DNA of 39,555 nt, from NCBI RefSeq assembly GCF_014645695.1, contig NZ_BMMF01000012.1, forward strand, positions 177,907 to 217,461, given 5' to 3'. Position numbers and translations under genes: made by a program. This stretch comes from Salinarimonas ramus (lineage in GTDB: Bacteria > Pseudomonadota > Alphaproteobacteria > Rhizobiales > Beijerinckiaceae). Positions 1-8,093 of the stretch are shown here, piece by piece; positions within the stretch are counted from its first letter, which is position 1; the number at the start of each line of letters is the position of its first letter. The notes below the pieces were generated by a model that ran no database searches, was not told the origin of the DNA, and was given only the letters and a program-made list of their open reading frames with translations.

Positions 1-777
1 GGCGCCAAGCTGCGTATCGACGACCGAGATCATCCGCTCCAGGTTGGCGAGATCCTCCGGGCTGTCCGTGAAGGTCCCGACGCTGAGGTCAAGGACGCTA
101 AACGAGTTGGAACCGTCCGTCGCTACAGCAGCGGTATCGACGATGTAGGTACCCGGGTTGGCGGTATCTTCGATCATACCGACAAACTGCTGATCGAGAA
201 TGCCCGCAGCCAGGCTGACGTCGGTCCCATCACCAGCCGGATCGATCAACGCGATATCGGCAAGGTTGATCGAGATCGTGTCTACACTAACCGCGCCACC
301 AGCTCGTGAGAACGAAGCAACAACGGTCTTGGTCGGGTTGTAGGCGGTATTGATTGCTGTGTCGGAGTTACCCGAGAGCCAGTTTTCCCCGTTGAACACC
401 GCCGAATCGGCCGTGTTGCGCAGCTGCGACTGCAGCTCGGTGATCTCGCTCTGGATCTTGCCGCGATCGACGCCGGGCGTACGCGCGGCGACGAGCTTGG
501 CCTTGATCTCGGAGACGACGTCCACGGTCGCGTTGAGAGCGGTGTACATGGTGTCCACCGTCGCGGCGCCGAGGCCCAGAGCGTCCTGGACGGCGCTAAG
601 CGCCTTGTTGTCCGAACGCATCGTGGTCGCGATCGACCAGTACGCGGCGTTGTCCGCCGCGGACGACACGCGCATGCCGGTGGCGATGCGGTTCTGCGTG
701 ACGTCCATCTTTTTGTTCGTCGCGGTGAGGGTCTGGAGGGCCGTCATCGCGGACGAGTTGGTGAGCAGGCTCGACAT
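1..777 (-). CDS. Flagellin, 5' part (3' end outside window)
   Basis: Structural subunit of the flagellar filament, exported by the flagellar type III apparatus. The first 259 codons are present and the frame is open to the window edge. The N-terminus (MSSLLTNSSAMTALQTL, then the block IATGMRVSSAADNAAYWSIA) is the conserved D0/D1 helix of flagellins. It is followed by the helical Q-L-R-N / F-N-G-E-N-W-L region near residues 115-135 and then a more variable domain. The ATG at 777 is preceded by an AAAGGGATAGG-type ribosome site. The 5' leader contains a small inverted repeat (CCCGG/CCGGG, about 816-832). The family is certain; whether it is the major or a minor flagellin cannot be seen from here. 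Confidence 0.93.
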   Translation of the reverse strand, partial: MSSLLTNSSAMTALQTLTATNKKMDVTQNRIATGMRVSSAADNAAYWSIATTMRSDNKALSAVQDALGLGAATVDTMYTALNATVDVVSEIKAKLVAARTPGVDRGKIQSEITELQSQLRNTADSAVFNGENWLSGNSDTAINTAYNPTKTVVASFSRAGGAVSVDTISINLADIALIDPAGDGTDVSLAAGILDQQFVGMIEDTANPGTYIVDTAAVATDGSNSFSVLDLSVGTFTDSPEDLANLERMISVVDTQLGA

Positions 778-1296
778 GGACCTATCCCTTTCCGAATGGA
801 GGTTTTGAGGGACAGCCCGGGTTTTCACCGGGACGGCGGGAGCAACGTCATGTCTTCGGAGGCGCCCCTCGGGGTGATTGCTTCCGATCCGCCGTGATGG
901 GAAGACGATGGACCCGGAAGCTTGCGCGAGGCTGACTGATCGACGTTTTGGTCATCGGCGAGCGATGCAACCTCATTCCGGGGCCCGTCGAGCGCACAGT
1001 TTCGACACATAGGCGCGTGGCGCTGACCACTTGCTTGTGCTGTGACTGCACTTCTTCATCCAGCCTGAAGCAGAGCCGCGGCGTGCTCGATCGCAAGGGC
1101 GTCGCGACATTGGACAAGCTGTTCTCGACGGCGAACGAACATGGTCGTCGTCGACCTGCCCACCGGGGTCACATTTGCCTATACCTGAAGGGGAGGGTGC
1201 TAAACTCTCCAGCGCGGCGTGACACCGTCCGATCTCATCGACCGCGCGACCGGATGCGGCGGTTGGGCACGTCGGTGATCGTCGACGAGCGCACAG
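778..1296. other. Flagellin upstream region without a convincing gene
   Basis: About 520 bases between the flagellin start and the next small ORF. Short open frames exist on both strands, but none has a good ribosome site or recognisable protein. The flagellin promoter must lie here, reading leftward; I could not find a clear sigma-28 or sigma-54 match. Confidence 0.5.
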
Positions 1297-1584
1297 TCAC
1301 GACGCGTCGAGCGGCCGTAGCAGCATGTCCGATTTGACGAGCTCCATCTCGAGCGCGGCGATCATGATCTCGAGATCTCGGATGCTGCGCAGGATCGCGT
1401 CGATGGAGAGCGCAATACGCCGAGCGGCGAGGGAGCGCACGACCGGCACGCCCTCGTGCGCCGCATGGCGGTCCGTCGCCTCGCGGATGCGCGCGAGGTC
1501 GCCACGCAACACGTCGACCAGGGTGCGGCTGCGTTCGATCTGCCCGCGCGCCGCCGCGATCTTACCCTCGATATCTGGCGCCAA
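1297..1584 (-). CDS. Small helical (coiled-coil-like) protein of unknown function
   Basis: The 95-residue product is rich in Ala, Arg, Leu, Ile and Glu in a heptad-like pattern over most of its length, so it is probably an all-helical, possibly coiled-coil protein. I do not recognise the family. An ATG at 1599 would give 100 residues, but its next codons spell GGA GGT, a perfect ribosome site six bases before an in-frame TTG at 1584. I therefore prefer TTG as the start, so that GGAGGT acts as the Shine-Dalgarno. It lies between the flagellin gene and an IS481 element on the same strand as both; nothing in the sequence ties it to motility. No signal peptide or membrane segment is seen. Confidence 0.5.
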   Translation of the reverse strand: MAPDIEGKIAAARGQIERSRTLVDVLRGDLARIREATDRHAAHEGVPVVRSLAARRIALSIDAILRSIRDLEIMIAALEMELVKSDMLLRPLDAS

Positions 1585-1672
1585 TGAACCACCTCCCATG
1601 GACCCAGTGTCGGCAATTTATGCGGCGGTCGCGTTAAATTTGTCGCTCCATGCGCAGTGCCGTCCCCGTCGG

Positions 1673-2665
1673 CTAGATGTTTAGTCCCGGCATTTGGTGG
1701 AGCGGATCGAGCCGGAAGCGTCCTGGCTCGGCGGACCATTGTTTGCAGATGAACTCGTAGGGTGTGAGGCCCTTGAGGGTCTTGAGGCGTCGGCCGTAAT
1801 TGTAGGCCGCGACGAAGTCGGCGAGGTGCCGTCGAAGCTGGTCGTGATCGTCGTAATGGAAGCGCTTGACGGTGGCATCCTTGATGGTGCGGTTCATGCG
1901 CTCGACTTGGCCGTTGGTCCAGGGATGCCTCGGCTTGGTCAGTCGGTGCTCGATGTCGAGTTGGGCGCAGGCGAGCTCGAAAGAGTGGCACCGGAACAGC
2001 TCGTTTCGGGCGAGCATCTGCTTGATGTCCTCGGGCGTCCAGCCGTCGCCGGTCGGCTCGGTAAAGTGCGTTCCGTTGTCGGTGAGCACGATGTTGATCG
2101 TGTACGGCACAGCGGCGACGAGGTGGCGAAGGAAGTCGCCGGCGACGCGCCGCGTTGCCTTCTCGTGAAGCTCGACGAAGGCGAACTTGGACGTTCGGTC
2201 GATCGCCACGAAGAGGTGCAGCTTGCCCTCCTCGGTTCTGACCTCTGCAATGTCGATGTGGAAGAACCCGATCGGGTAGCTCTTGAACCTCGAACGCTGC
2301 GGCTTGTCGCCGTTCGTATCGGGCAGCCGGCTGATGCCATGGCGCTGAAGACAGCGATGCAGGCTCGAACGAGTAAGGTGCGGAATGGTGGCCTGGAGCG
2401 CGTAGAGGCAGTCGTCGAGGGGCAGGAGCGTGTGCCGCCGGAAAGCGACGACCATCGCCTCGTCCTCGATCGAGAGCACCGTGGATCTGGCCTCGCTCGG
2501 CCCCGTACGTCGATCGGCGACCGTCGCCCTGGCCTTCCACTTCGCGACCGTCTTCGGGTTGATCCCATACCGCCGGGCCAGCACCCTCAGGCTCTCTTGA
2601 CTATGCTGTATCGCTCGACGGACTGCCGCTGTCGTCGTGGCGCTCCCGTGGTGAACCTGGCCCAT
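1673..2665 (-). CDS. IS481-family transposase
   Basis: DDE transposase of 330 residues that cuts and joins the ends of its own element. Visible in order: an N-terminal helix-turn-helix with SLRVLARRYGINPKTVAKWK, typical of IS481; then a retroviral-integrase-like core with the catalytic triad in HIDIAEV (first Asp), LTDNGTHF (second Asp) and NGQVERMNRTIK (Glu). The start ATG at 2665 is chosen because GGAGGG lies six bases upstream; an in-frame GTG at 2680 would place that ribosome site inside the gene. The stop codon overlaps the left terminal repeat, as is common in compact IS. No frameshift or missing catalytic residue is seen, so the element may be active. Confidence 0.95.
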   Translation of the reverse strand: MGQVHHGSATTTAAVRRAIQHSQESLRVLARRYGINPKTVAKWKARATVADRRTGPSEARSTVLSIEDEAMVVAFRRHTLLPLDDCLYALQATIPHLTRSSLHRCLQRHGISRLPDTNGDKPQRSRFKSYPIGFFHIDIAEVRTEEGKLHLFVAIDRTSKFAFVELHEKATRRVAGDFLRHLVAAVPYTINIVLTDNGTHFTEPTGDGWTPEDIKQMLARNELFRCHSFELACAQLDIEHRLTKPRHPWTNGQVERMNRTIKDATVKRFHYDDHDQLRRHLADFVAAYNYGRRLKTLKGLTPYEFICKQWSAEPGRFRLDPLHQMPGLNI

Positions 2666-2726
2666 AGCGCGTCCCTCCACTCGGGAGATAAGAATGCACC
2701 ATCAAACCCCGGGATCAAACATCTAA
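1673..2726 (-). mobile_element. IS481-family insertion sequence, apparently complete
   Basis: The two ends carry matching imperfect inverted repeats: left TAGATGTTTAGTCCCGG at 1674-1690 and right, read inward, TAGATGTTTGATCCCGG from 2725. They enclose one full-length transposase gene, giving about 1,054 bp, normal for IS481. CGG flanks both sides (1670-1672 and 2727-2729), a possible 3-bp target duplication. A 3-bp match is weak evidence, so the exact boundary could be off by a base or two. Confidence 0.85.
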
Positions 2727-3200
2727 CGGCGCAGAGACCGGCGCGACCCCGCTGCGGCGCATCAGCCCAGCGATGGTGATCGCCACCGCTAGAGGGACAG
2801 GTCGCATCCTTTGGGTTGCCTGTTCCCGATCATCTCGTTCCTGAGCGTGTAGATGCCGCATCCGAGCTTGGCGATAGCGCCACGCCTCGCAATCCCGCCG
2901 CGATCGCACGGCACCTGCGCACGCGCAAAGAGACCCTCGCGACAGGTGCGCTCTCCTCCCGGAGGGCCGCTGCGCGCGCCGTCGGGATTAGGGAGGCGGC
3001 AGCATGCCGCATCATCGAAGTGCGACTGCGCCGACCAGGCGCGTATGCCGGGGAACCGTACGGCGGCGCGGACCGCCGGCCCCCCGCGCGCCCCCGCCAC
3101 TCAGGCGGGAGCGGACGCGGCGCGCCGGCTTTCTTAAGCCCGGCTTTGCGCTTTGAACCCCGAACGGATTTGCTATCTTCATAGGACTTAAATTCTACCA
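2727..3200. other. Intergenic stretch between IS481 and the glycosidase gene
   Basis: No convincing gene. Overlapping open frames occur on both strands, but without ribosome sites or recognisable domains. The last ~60 bases (from about 3140) are noticeably AT-richer than the surroundings and presumably hold the promoter of the glycosidase gene. Confidence 0.4.
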
Positions 3201-4970
3201 GTGCCGCACGACGACGCGGACGCGATCACCGGGGAGCAAGACGTGGATTGGCGCAGCGCAACCTTCTTCCTGATCCGGGAGGAGAACGTCTCCTTTCCCC
3301 TCGAGCGCCAGCTCGCCTCGTTTCGCGACTACGTCGCGACGTATCAGGCGAGCGGCCTCAACACGATCACACTCGTGTGGATGAACCCGGTCGACGCGCA
3401 GACGGGCCAGATCCTCGAGGGCTTCTCGGACCCGCCGTGGCCGCTCGTGCGCGAGAGCCTGGACACGGTGGAGGCGTTCACGGCCGCGGCCAGAGACATG
3501 GGCATGAACGTCGTCTGGAAGCCGCATTTCGTGGTCGACGCCAACCATCCCGACAACGTCAACCAGATCAGCGCGCCGAACATCGATGTCGCGAATTTTC
3601 TTGCCGAGGTGCGCGCCTTCTGGCGCGAGGCGGCGCCGCGCAGCGAGGCCGCTGGCGCGGACATGGTGATCCTCGGCACCGAGCACGCGGATTACGGCGC
3701 TGGCGTCCACGAGGCCGCCTGGCGGGCGATCATCGCCGACGTGCGCGAGGTCTATTCGGGTATCCTCACCTACAATGCGAACTCGATCCTCGGGCGCGAC
3801 TACATCGCCGGCGCCGACGACGTCGGCTTCTGGGACGCCCTCGATTTGATCGCGCTCAGCATGTACGCGCCGCTCGCCCGCGATGCGACGACGACCTACG
3901 AGAACGCCTATCGGACGCTCTTCGACAACCCCGCCAACGTCGCCGATCCGGGGCCGGGCGTGAACATTCCGACTATCCTCGCCGATCTCGCCGCGCGCTT
4001 CGGCAAGCCGGTCTACTTCTCGGAAGCCGGTGCGGCGTCGCACGTCGACGCGCTGCTCGTCCCGCCCGCGCCGGGCTTCGTCTCGGCCCAAAGCTACGAG
4101 GCGCAGCGCATCCTCTATCAGGTCCATCTCGACGTCTTCGGCAATTACGACTGGTTCTCCGGCATCAACTGGTGGGGCGAGCACAACGAGTTCTCGCCCG
4201 GACCGTCGAGCGCGGATTGGCCGGGCTACTTTTCCGACTTCCTGAAGCGCGGCTACGACTTCCTCGGCAAGCCCTCGGGGGAGGCCGTCGCCGCCGCCTG
4301 GCGCGACGGCGTGCCGCCGCCTCCCATCGATTATCTGGGCACCCAGAACGCCGATCGTGCCATCGGCGGACGCGGCGACGACGTGTTTGTTGGTCGCGGC
4401 GGCAACGACACGCTGATCGGCGCCGCGGGCATCGATCGGGCGCGCTACGAGGGCGTCGCCGCCGACTACGTCGTCACCGGCGATCTGCGCGCGGCGAGCG
4501 TGCGCGACGCGCGCCCCGGCCGGGACGGCACGGATGCGCTCGCCGCGATCGAGCGCATCGTCTTCGCCGACCGGACGCTCGCGCTCGACGTCGCGGGCGC
4601 GCCCGGCGAGATGTATCGCCTCTACCAGGCGGCCTTCGCCCGCCGTCCCGACGAGGCGGGCCTGGGGTTCTGGATCACCGAGTTCGAGGCCGGCCGCGTC
4701 GACCTGCGCGGGGCGGCTGCGGCCTTCGTCGCCTCGCGCGAGTTCACGCAGACCTACGGGCTCGCCTCCGAAATCGGCGATCGCGCCTATGTCGATCTCC
4801 TCTACGGCAACGTCCTCGGCCGCCCCGCCGACGAGGCGGGGGCTTTGTTTTGGACGCAGCGCATGGCGTCGGGAACGAGCCGGGAGGAGGTGCTCGGCCT
4901 GTTTGCGCAGAGCCCCGAGAACGTTGCCCTCGTCGCTCCCGCCGTCGCAGACGGCATCTGGTACGTCTGA
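3201..4970 (+). CDS. GH113-like glycoside hydrolase with RTX repeat and DUF4214 tail
   Basis: Predicted secreted or cell-surface glycosidase of 589 residues. Residues ~20-370 look like a TIM-barrel hydrolase of the GH113 (beta-mannanase-like) type: a candidate acid/base Glu161 follows strand VILGT, and a candidate nucleophile Glu275 lies in PVYFSEAG, with aromatic SGINWWGEH near 320-327. Residues ~388-407 (GGRGDDVFVGRGGNDTLIG) form an RTX calcium-binding repeat, and ~470-585 a DUF4214 domain (YRLYQAAFARRPDEAGLGFW). There is no N-terminal signal peptide; RTX proteins usually leave by a type I exporter, which is not in this window. GTG 3201 gives the longest form, but GTG 3243 with GGGGAG six bases upstream is an equally good start. 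Substrate is inferred only from fold. Confidence 0.82.
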   Translation: MPHDDADAITGEQDVDWRSATFFLIREENVSFPLERQLASFRDYVATYQASGLNTITLVWMNPVDAQTGQILEGFSDPPWPLVRESLDTVEAFTAAARDMGMNVVWKPHFVVDANHPDNVNQISAPNIDVANFLAEVRAFWREAAPRSEAAGADMVILGTEHADYGAGVHEAAWRAIIADVREVYSGILTYNANSILGRDYIAGADDVGFWDALDLIALSMYAPLARDATTTYENAYRTLFDNPANVADPGPGVNIPTILADLAARFGKPVYFSEAGAASHVDALLVPPAPGFVSAQSYEAQRILYQVHLDVFGNYDWFSGINWWGEHNEFSPGPSSADWPGYFSDFLKRGYDFLGKPSGEAVAAAWRDGVPPPPIDYLGTQNADRAIGGRGDDVFVGRGGNDTLIGAAGIDRARYEGVAADYVVTGDLRAASVRDARPGRDGTDALAAIERIVFADRTLALDVAGAPGEMYRLYQAAFARRPDEAGLGFWITEFEAGRVDLRGAAAAFVASREFTQTYGLASEIGDRAYVDLLYGNVLGRPADEAGALFWTQRMASGTSREEVLGLFAQSPENVALVAPAVADGIWYV

Positions 4971-5171
4971 GGAGCTGGGAGGGCGCGAAGAGGGGAGGGG
5001 AGGGCCGCGCCTGCCGGCCCGCGGCCGGGGCGGTCGGCGGGGCGCCCCGGCGGCGCCGGTCGGCGCTCCGCGGAGCGTCCTCAGGCTCCGACATGCCGCA
5101 ACCCGTCGATAACGTCTTTGGTGCGGGCGCATCCCCCGGAGCCGCTCGCGGGGCGGCGCGCCACCGCGGGA

Positions 5172-5211
5172 GCGGCGGGGCGTCGCCTCTCCCGCGGCGG
5201 GGCGTCGCCTC
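5172..5211. repeat. Two-copy direct repeat, 22-bp period
   Basis: GCGGCGGGGCGTCGCCTC occurs at 5172-5189 and again at 5194-5211. It lies in a very GC-rich intergenic tract (about 4980-5240) with several small palindromes such as CGCTCCGCGGAGCG near 5064-5077. No function is apparent. Confidence 0.7.
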
Positions 5212-5239
5212 GCGCGAAGCGGGCGCGAGACGCGCAAGG

Positions 5240-5625
5240 CGAAGCTGAACTCCCAGCGCGTTTCCTTCAACGCGCCGGCGTCGACGGTCGCCCACACAGA
5301 GGCGAGGCCGGTCTCGTATATGTTTCGCGCCGCATGCGCACCAGGCCTCACATAAAGGGGGAGTTGACGCGGCCCGTCGCGCGAAGCCGGTGGCTCGAAG
5401 CGACAGATCGCGTTCGAGAAGTTCTCGGCCGCTCCGGAGGCGGCGGGCGAGAAGACACCGATCTCCCGATCCTCGAAGTCACGCATCCGGAGTTCGGTCT
5501 AGAACATGGCACACGACACGTGTGCGAAAACCATGGCGCCGCAGCCGCTGCAGCAGCTGGAACTTTTCGATATCGCCGCCGAAGAACGTGGCGAAATCGA
5601 TTTCCGGGACGAGCATCGTGACACC
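5240..5625 (-). pseudogene. Remnant of a WsaF-like (rhamnosyl-type) glycosyltransferase
   Basis: Broken, internally deleted piece of a polysaccharide glycosyltransferase. Reading leftward from 5625, one frame gives VPEIDFATFFGGDIEKF and VVCHVL, matching the N-terminal donor-domain start of WsaF-type enzymes. After a stop and frame change, a second frame gives REIGVFSPAASG, then LPLYVRPGAHAARNIYETGL and KETRWEFSF, matching the QDYE...FYP and Y-x-R-P...R-N-L-Y-E-L-G blocks of the same family. The blocks are in the right order but much too close together, so internal segments are missing. It abuts the rml fragments on the other strand, suggesting a former O-antigen or rhamnan cluster. Family assignment rests on remembered motifs and is moderately sure. 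Confidence 0.55.
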
Positions 5626-5673
5626 GCGTCGCCGTGGCGACGAGCTGCCGGCCTACTTCGACCGCGGGGAGCG

Positions 5674-6020
5674 ATGGCCACCGTCATCACGGAAACGAGG
5701 GAGCAGGTCGCCCGAGCGCTCCCCGAGAGCGCGCCCGCGCGCGGTCACGAGGTCGTGCTCCTCGGCCGCTCGCGCTCATATTCAAGGATCCCGCAGGCAC
5801 GGCGCGGGCGATCGCCAGCGCACGGCCCGACCTCTTCGTCTCTGCGGCCGCCTTCACGAGGGTCGATGCCGCCAAGAGCGCCGCGGACGTAGCTTTTCGT
5901 GTGCGCGGGGCGGGGGCGGTCGCCGCCGCGGTAGCCGCGCTCGACGTACCGCTGATCCACCTGTGCACCGACGACGTGTTCTCGGGGAGGGCGACCGGCC
6001 CTGGCGCGAGGACGATCCGG
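5674..6020 (+). pseudogene. rmlD: Frameshifted fragment of dTDP-4-dehydrorhamnose reductase
   Basis: RmlD makes dTDP-L-rhamnose in the last step of the pathway. Here only the N-terminal Rossmann part survives, in pieces. The first frame from the ATG at 5674 gives [23 protein letters not shown], shifting frame near 5765. The next frame gives [39 protein letters not shown] (normally STDYVFDG), and a further shift near 5985 gives [11 protein letters not shown]. The rest of the enzyme, including the YxxxK active site, is absent. It runs straight into the C-terminal half of rmlA, so a deletion has joined the two genes. Confidence 0.7.
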
Positions 6021-6434
6021 TCGATCACGATCGAGGAGAAGCCGGCGGCGCCGCGTTCGAACGGGGCGGTGACGGGCCTCTACTTCTACGACGCCGAGGT
6101 CTTCGAGATCGCCCGCGCCGTGACGCCCTGCGCCCGCGGCGAGCTCGAGATCACCGACGTGAACCGCACCTACCTCGAGCGCGGGCGCCTCTCGGTGGCC
6201 AAGCTCGGGCGCGGTTTCGCCTGGCTCGACACCGGCACACCCGAGAGCCTGCTCGAGGCCTGCGAGTTCGTGCGCGCGCTGGAAAAGCGCCAGGGCTACC
6301 GCATCGCCTGCCTCGAGGAGGTCGCCTTCCAGATGGGATGGATCTGCGCCGACGATCTCGCCCGCCTCGCCGACGACATGGTCAAGTCGGCGTACGGGCG
6401 GTACCTCGCGCACGTCGCGGCAGGCGGGCGCTGA
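6021..6434 (+). pseudogene. rmlA: C-terminal half of glucose-1-phosphate thymidylyltransferase
   Basis: RmlA makes dTDP-glucose from dTTP and glucose-1-phosphate. This piece starts at the conserved IEEKP block and keeps [31 protein letters not shown] and the C-terminal helix to a normal stop, about 138 of the usual ~290 residues. The nucleotide-binding N-terminus with the GGxGTRL motif is missing, so it cannot be active. It is in frame with part of the preceding rmlD fragment, giving a misleading 266-codon open frame from 5634. In intact clusters rmlD normally precedes rmlA, which fits a single deletion between them. Confidence 0.8.
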
Positions 6435-6453
6435 ACCTCGAGGAAATACATCG

Positions 6454-7368
6454 TCACGCGCCCTCCTCGCGCTCGACCACGACGCGTTCGATGTAGCGTG
6501 CGAGCGTCGCGAGCGACTTCCAGCCGCCCGCGCGCATGATCGTCAGCGCATCCGTACGCGCCTTGGCGAAGTCGCACGCCGCCCCGACCCGGGCCGAATG
6601 ACCGGAGAGACCCGCGATCTGGGAGGGAGGAAGTTCTGCCGCCGCGGCGACGCGCTTGAAGATCGCGGAGATCTCCGCGGGGTCGAGAGCCGTCTCCTTG
6701 ACGACGCCGTTGCGCAAACCCCGAAAGATCGGACCCTCGCGGGTGCCGGAGGCCGAGAGCCAGATCTCGATGGCGGCGCGGGTTCTGATCGACAGATGCG
6801 CGGTGCGCCCGTCGCCGAAGGCGTCGTTCTTCGCCCGCGGCACGAAGACGTGGAAGCCGCCCTCGGGGGCGGGCTCGAGATGCGCGACCTCGATCGCGAC
6901 GAGCTCCGCGCGCCGGCAGAGGCTGTCGTAGGCGGTCAGGATGAGCGCCCGGTCGCGCCGACCCTGAAGGGTCTGCGGGCAGGCAGCGGCGAGCGCGTCG
7001 CGGACCTCGCGCGAGAGCGGCAGCGCCTGGCGCTGGCGTCGTCCGTGCCGGCGGAAGGCGCGGCGCATGGCGAGGCGGACCTCTTCGTCGGCGACGGGAT
7101 CGCAATGGCGCCCGAGGCGGTGCGCCTTGGCGATGCCGCAGAGCGCGACGCGGACCGTCGCGGGCTTCATCGTCGCCGCCATCTCGTCGACGAAGGCCGC
7201 GACCGTCGCCGGGCTCGCCGGATAGGCACGCCGGCCAGATGCATGGCAGAAAGCCTCCAGGGATTTCATGGCGTTGGTGTAGTTCTTGATGGTTCTGAAT
7301 GAATAAGCGCCCTCGAGCCGCGCGATCTGCGCGCGCCAGCCCGGGACGCCGTCCCGTGCGGTCGGCAT
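6454..7368 (-). CDS. Tyrosine recombinase / site-specific integrase
   Basis: DNA strand-exchange enzyme of 304 residues. The N-terminal half has a SAM-like core-binding domain (YSFRTIKNYTNAMKSLEAFC; TVAAFVDEMA). The C-terminal half has the catalytic domain: Arg in LCRRAELVAIE, a beta-strand lysine region near VPRAKNDAFGDG, the HxxR box in LSGHSARVG, Trp in the GGW position normally held by His/Trp, and the nucleophile Tyr in RYIERVV near the C-terminus. The start at 7368 has GGAGCG eight bases upstream. The open frame extends further upstream but through a different gene. No att site or tRNA was recognised next to it, so the element it serves is unknown. All catalytic positions appear intact. 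Confidence 0.92.
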   Translation of the reverse strand: MPTARDGVPGWRAQIARLEGAYSFRTIKNYTNAMKSLEAFCHASGRRAYPASPATVAAFVDEMAATMKPATVRVALCGIAKAHRLGRHCDPVADEEVRLAMRRAFRRHGRRQRQALPLSREVRDALAAACPQTLQGRRDRALILTAYDSLCRRAELVAIEVAHLEPAPEGGFHVFVPRAKNDAFGDGRTAHLSIRTRAAIEIWLSASGTREGPIFRGLRNGVVKETALDPAEISAIFKRVAAAAELPPSQIAGLSGHSARVGAACDFAKARTDALTIMRAGGWKSLATLARYIERVVVEREEGA

Positions 7369-7430
7369 CGTGTCGCTCCGATGATGGGGGATCCGGCGGG
7401 GGCGGCGCGGGGCCGCCTCCGCCGAGGGCG

Positions 7431-7853
7431 TCAGAGGCGCGGGGCGTGCGCCGAGGGGCTCGGCGCGGACGCGGTCGAGGCAGGTGGCGTCGACACCGGG
7501 GCGGCAGCGATCCGGCGCATCGCGTGGCGAAGGCGCCGCACGAGCTTCTTCATCCAACGCTTTGCCGAGGCGAGCCGATCCTCGCCCGCGGCGGCGCGCA
7601 GGAACGCGCGCCGGGCATCGGCGGCGTCGCCGGCGAGGAGCCAGGTGCCGTCCGCGAGCTTTTCGCCGCCGAGGCGCTCGGCGAGGTCCTCGACGAAGGC
7701 GCGGGCCGAGATACCGGGCGGGGGCAGGGCGAGGCCGATGAGATGCGCGGCGCCGGTTTCGGCCGCGACGGCGCGGCGGACGAGATCCGGCGCGCGGGAC
7801 GCGGCGAGGTGGACGCGGCCGTGCGCGTCGACGATGAGGGACGGGATCTTCAT
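7431..7853 (-). CDS. Uncharacterised 140-aa protein upstream of integrase
   Basis: I do not recognise this family. The N-terminus (MKIPSLIVDAHGRVHLAAS) looks like a compact beta-alpha domain. The middle is helical, a basic stretch KRWMKKLVRRLRHAMRR lies near residue 100, and the tail is rich in Pro, Ala and Ser. The ribosome site GGGGAGGA six bases before the ATG is excellent, and the start overlaps the stop of the 70-aa gene (ATGA), so the two are translationally coupled. The integrase follows 62 bases downstream on the same strand. The basic segment could bind nucleic acid, but that is only a guess. Confidence 0.65.
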   Translation of the reverse strand: MKIPSLIVDAHGRVHLAASRAPDLVRRAVAAETGAAHLIGLALPPPGISARAFVEDLAERLGGEKLADGTWLLAGDAADARRAFLRAAAGEDRLASAKRWMKKLVRRLRHAMRRIAAAPVSTPPASTASAPSPSAHAPRL

Positions 7854-8062
7854 GCGCGGTCCTCCCCGGCGAGCGTGGCTGCCGGCGCCGAGATGTCCCG
7901 CGGCCGCCCGGGCGCATGCGCGAAGGGCAGGGGGAGTGGTAGCCGGAGCTGGGCGGGGCGGGGGGGCGGGCCGAAGAGGCCGGGCGGGGCGATCGCGGGG
8001 CGCGGGTGGCGGCGCGAATCGTTGACGGCGCGGCGTTCGCCGCGTGATGTACCGACGGTCAT
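7850..8062 (-). CDS. Small Pro/Arg-rich protein, coupled to next gene
   Basis: The 70-residue product is rich in Pro and Arg (for example LFGPPPRPAQLRLPLPLPF) and shows no known domain; it may be disordered. It is supported by a good ribosome site (AGGAGA before the ATG at 8062) and by the four-base ATGA overlap with the 140-aa gene. Codon use resembles its neighbours. It could be a real small protein or a leader that mainly delivers ribosomes to the next gene. Confidence 0.5.
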   Translation of the reverse strand: MTVGTSRGERRAVNDSRRHPRPAIAPPGLFGPPPRPAQLRLPLPLPFAHAPGRPRDISAPAATLAGEDRA

Positions 8063-8093
8063 GGTGTCTCCTGTGCGAACCAGGTGCCCATGG

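Noticed and set aside
1694-2779. 361-codon plus-strand frame across the IS481 transposase
   Set aside because: Exact antisense of the transposase; no domain, no ribosome site.
3195-5486. 763-codon open frame on the minus strand opposite the glycosidase gene
   Set aside because: Its bulk is the GC-driven antisense shadow of the glycosidase gene. Only its first ~90 codons (5240-5486) carry real signal, which I assign to the WsaF-like remnant.
5634-6434. 266-codon frame as a single intact protein
   Set aside because: Its N-terminal ~45 residues are out of frame with rmlD and its C-terminal half is rmlA, so it is a composite of two broken genes rather than a new fusion enzyme.
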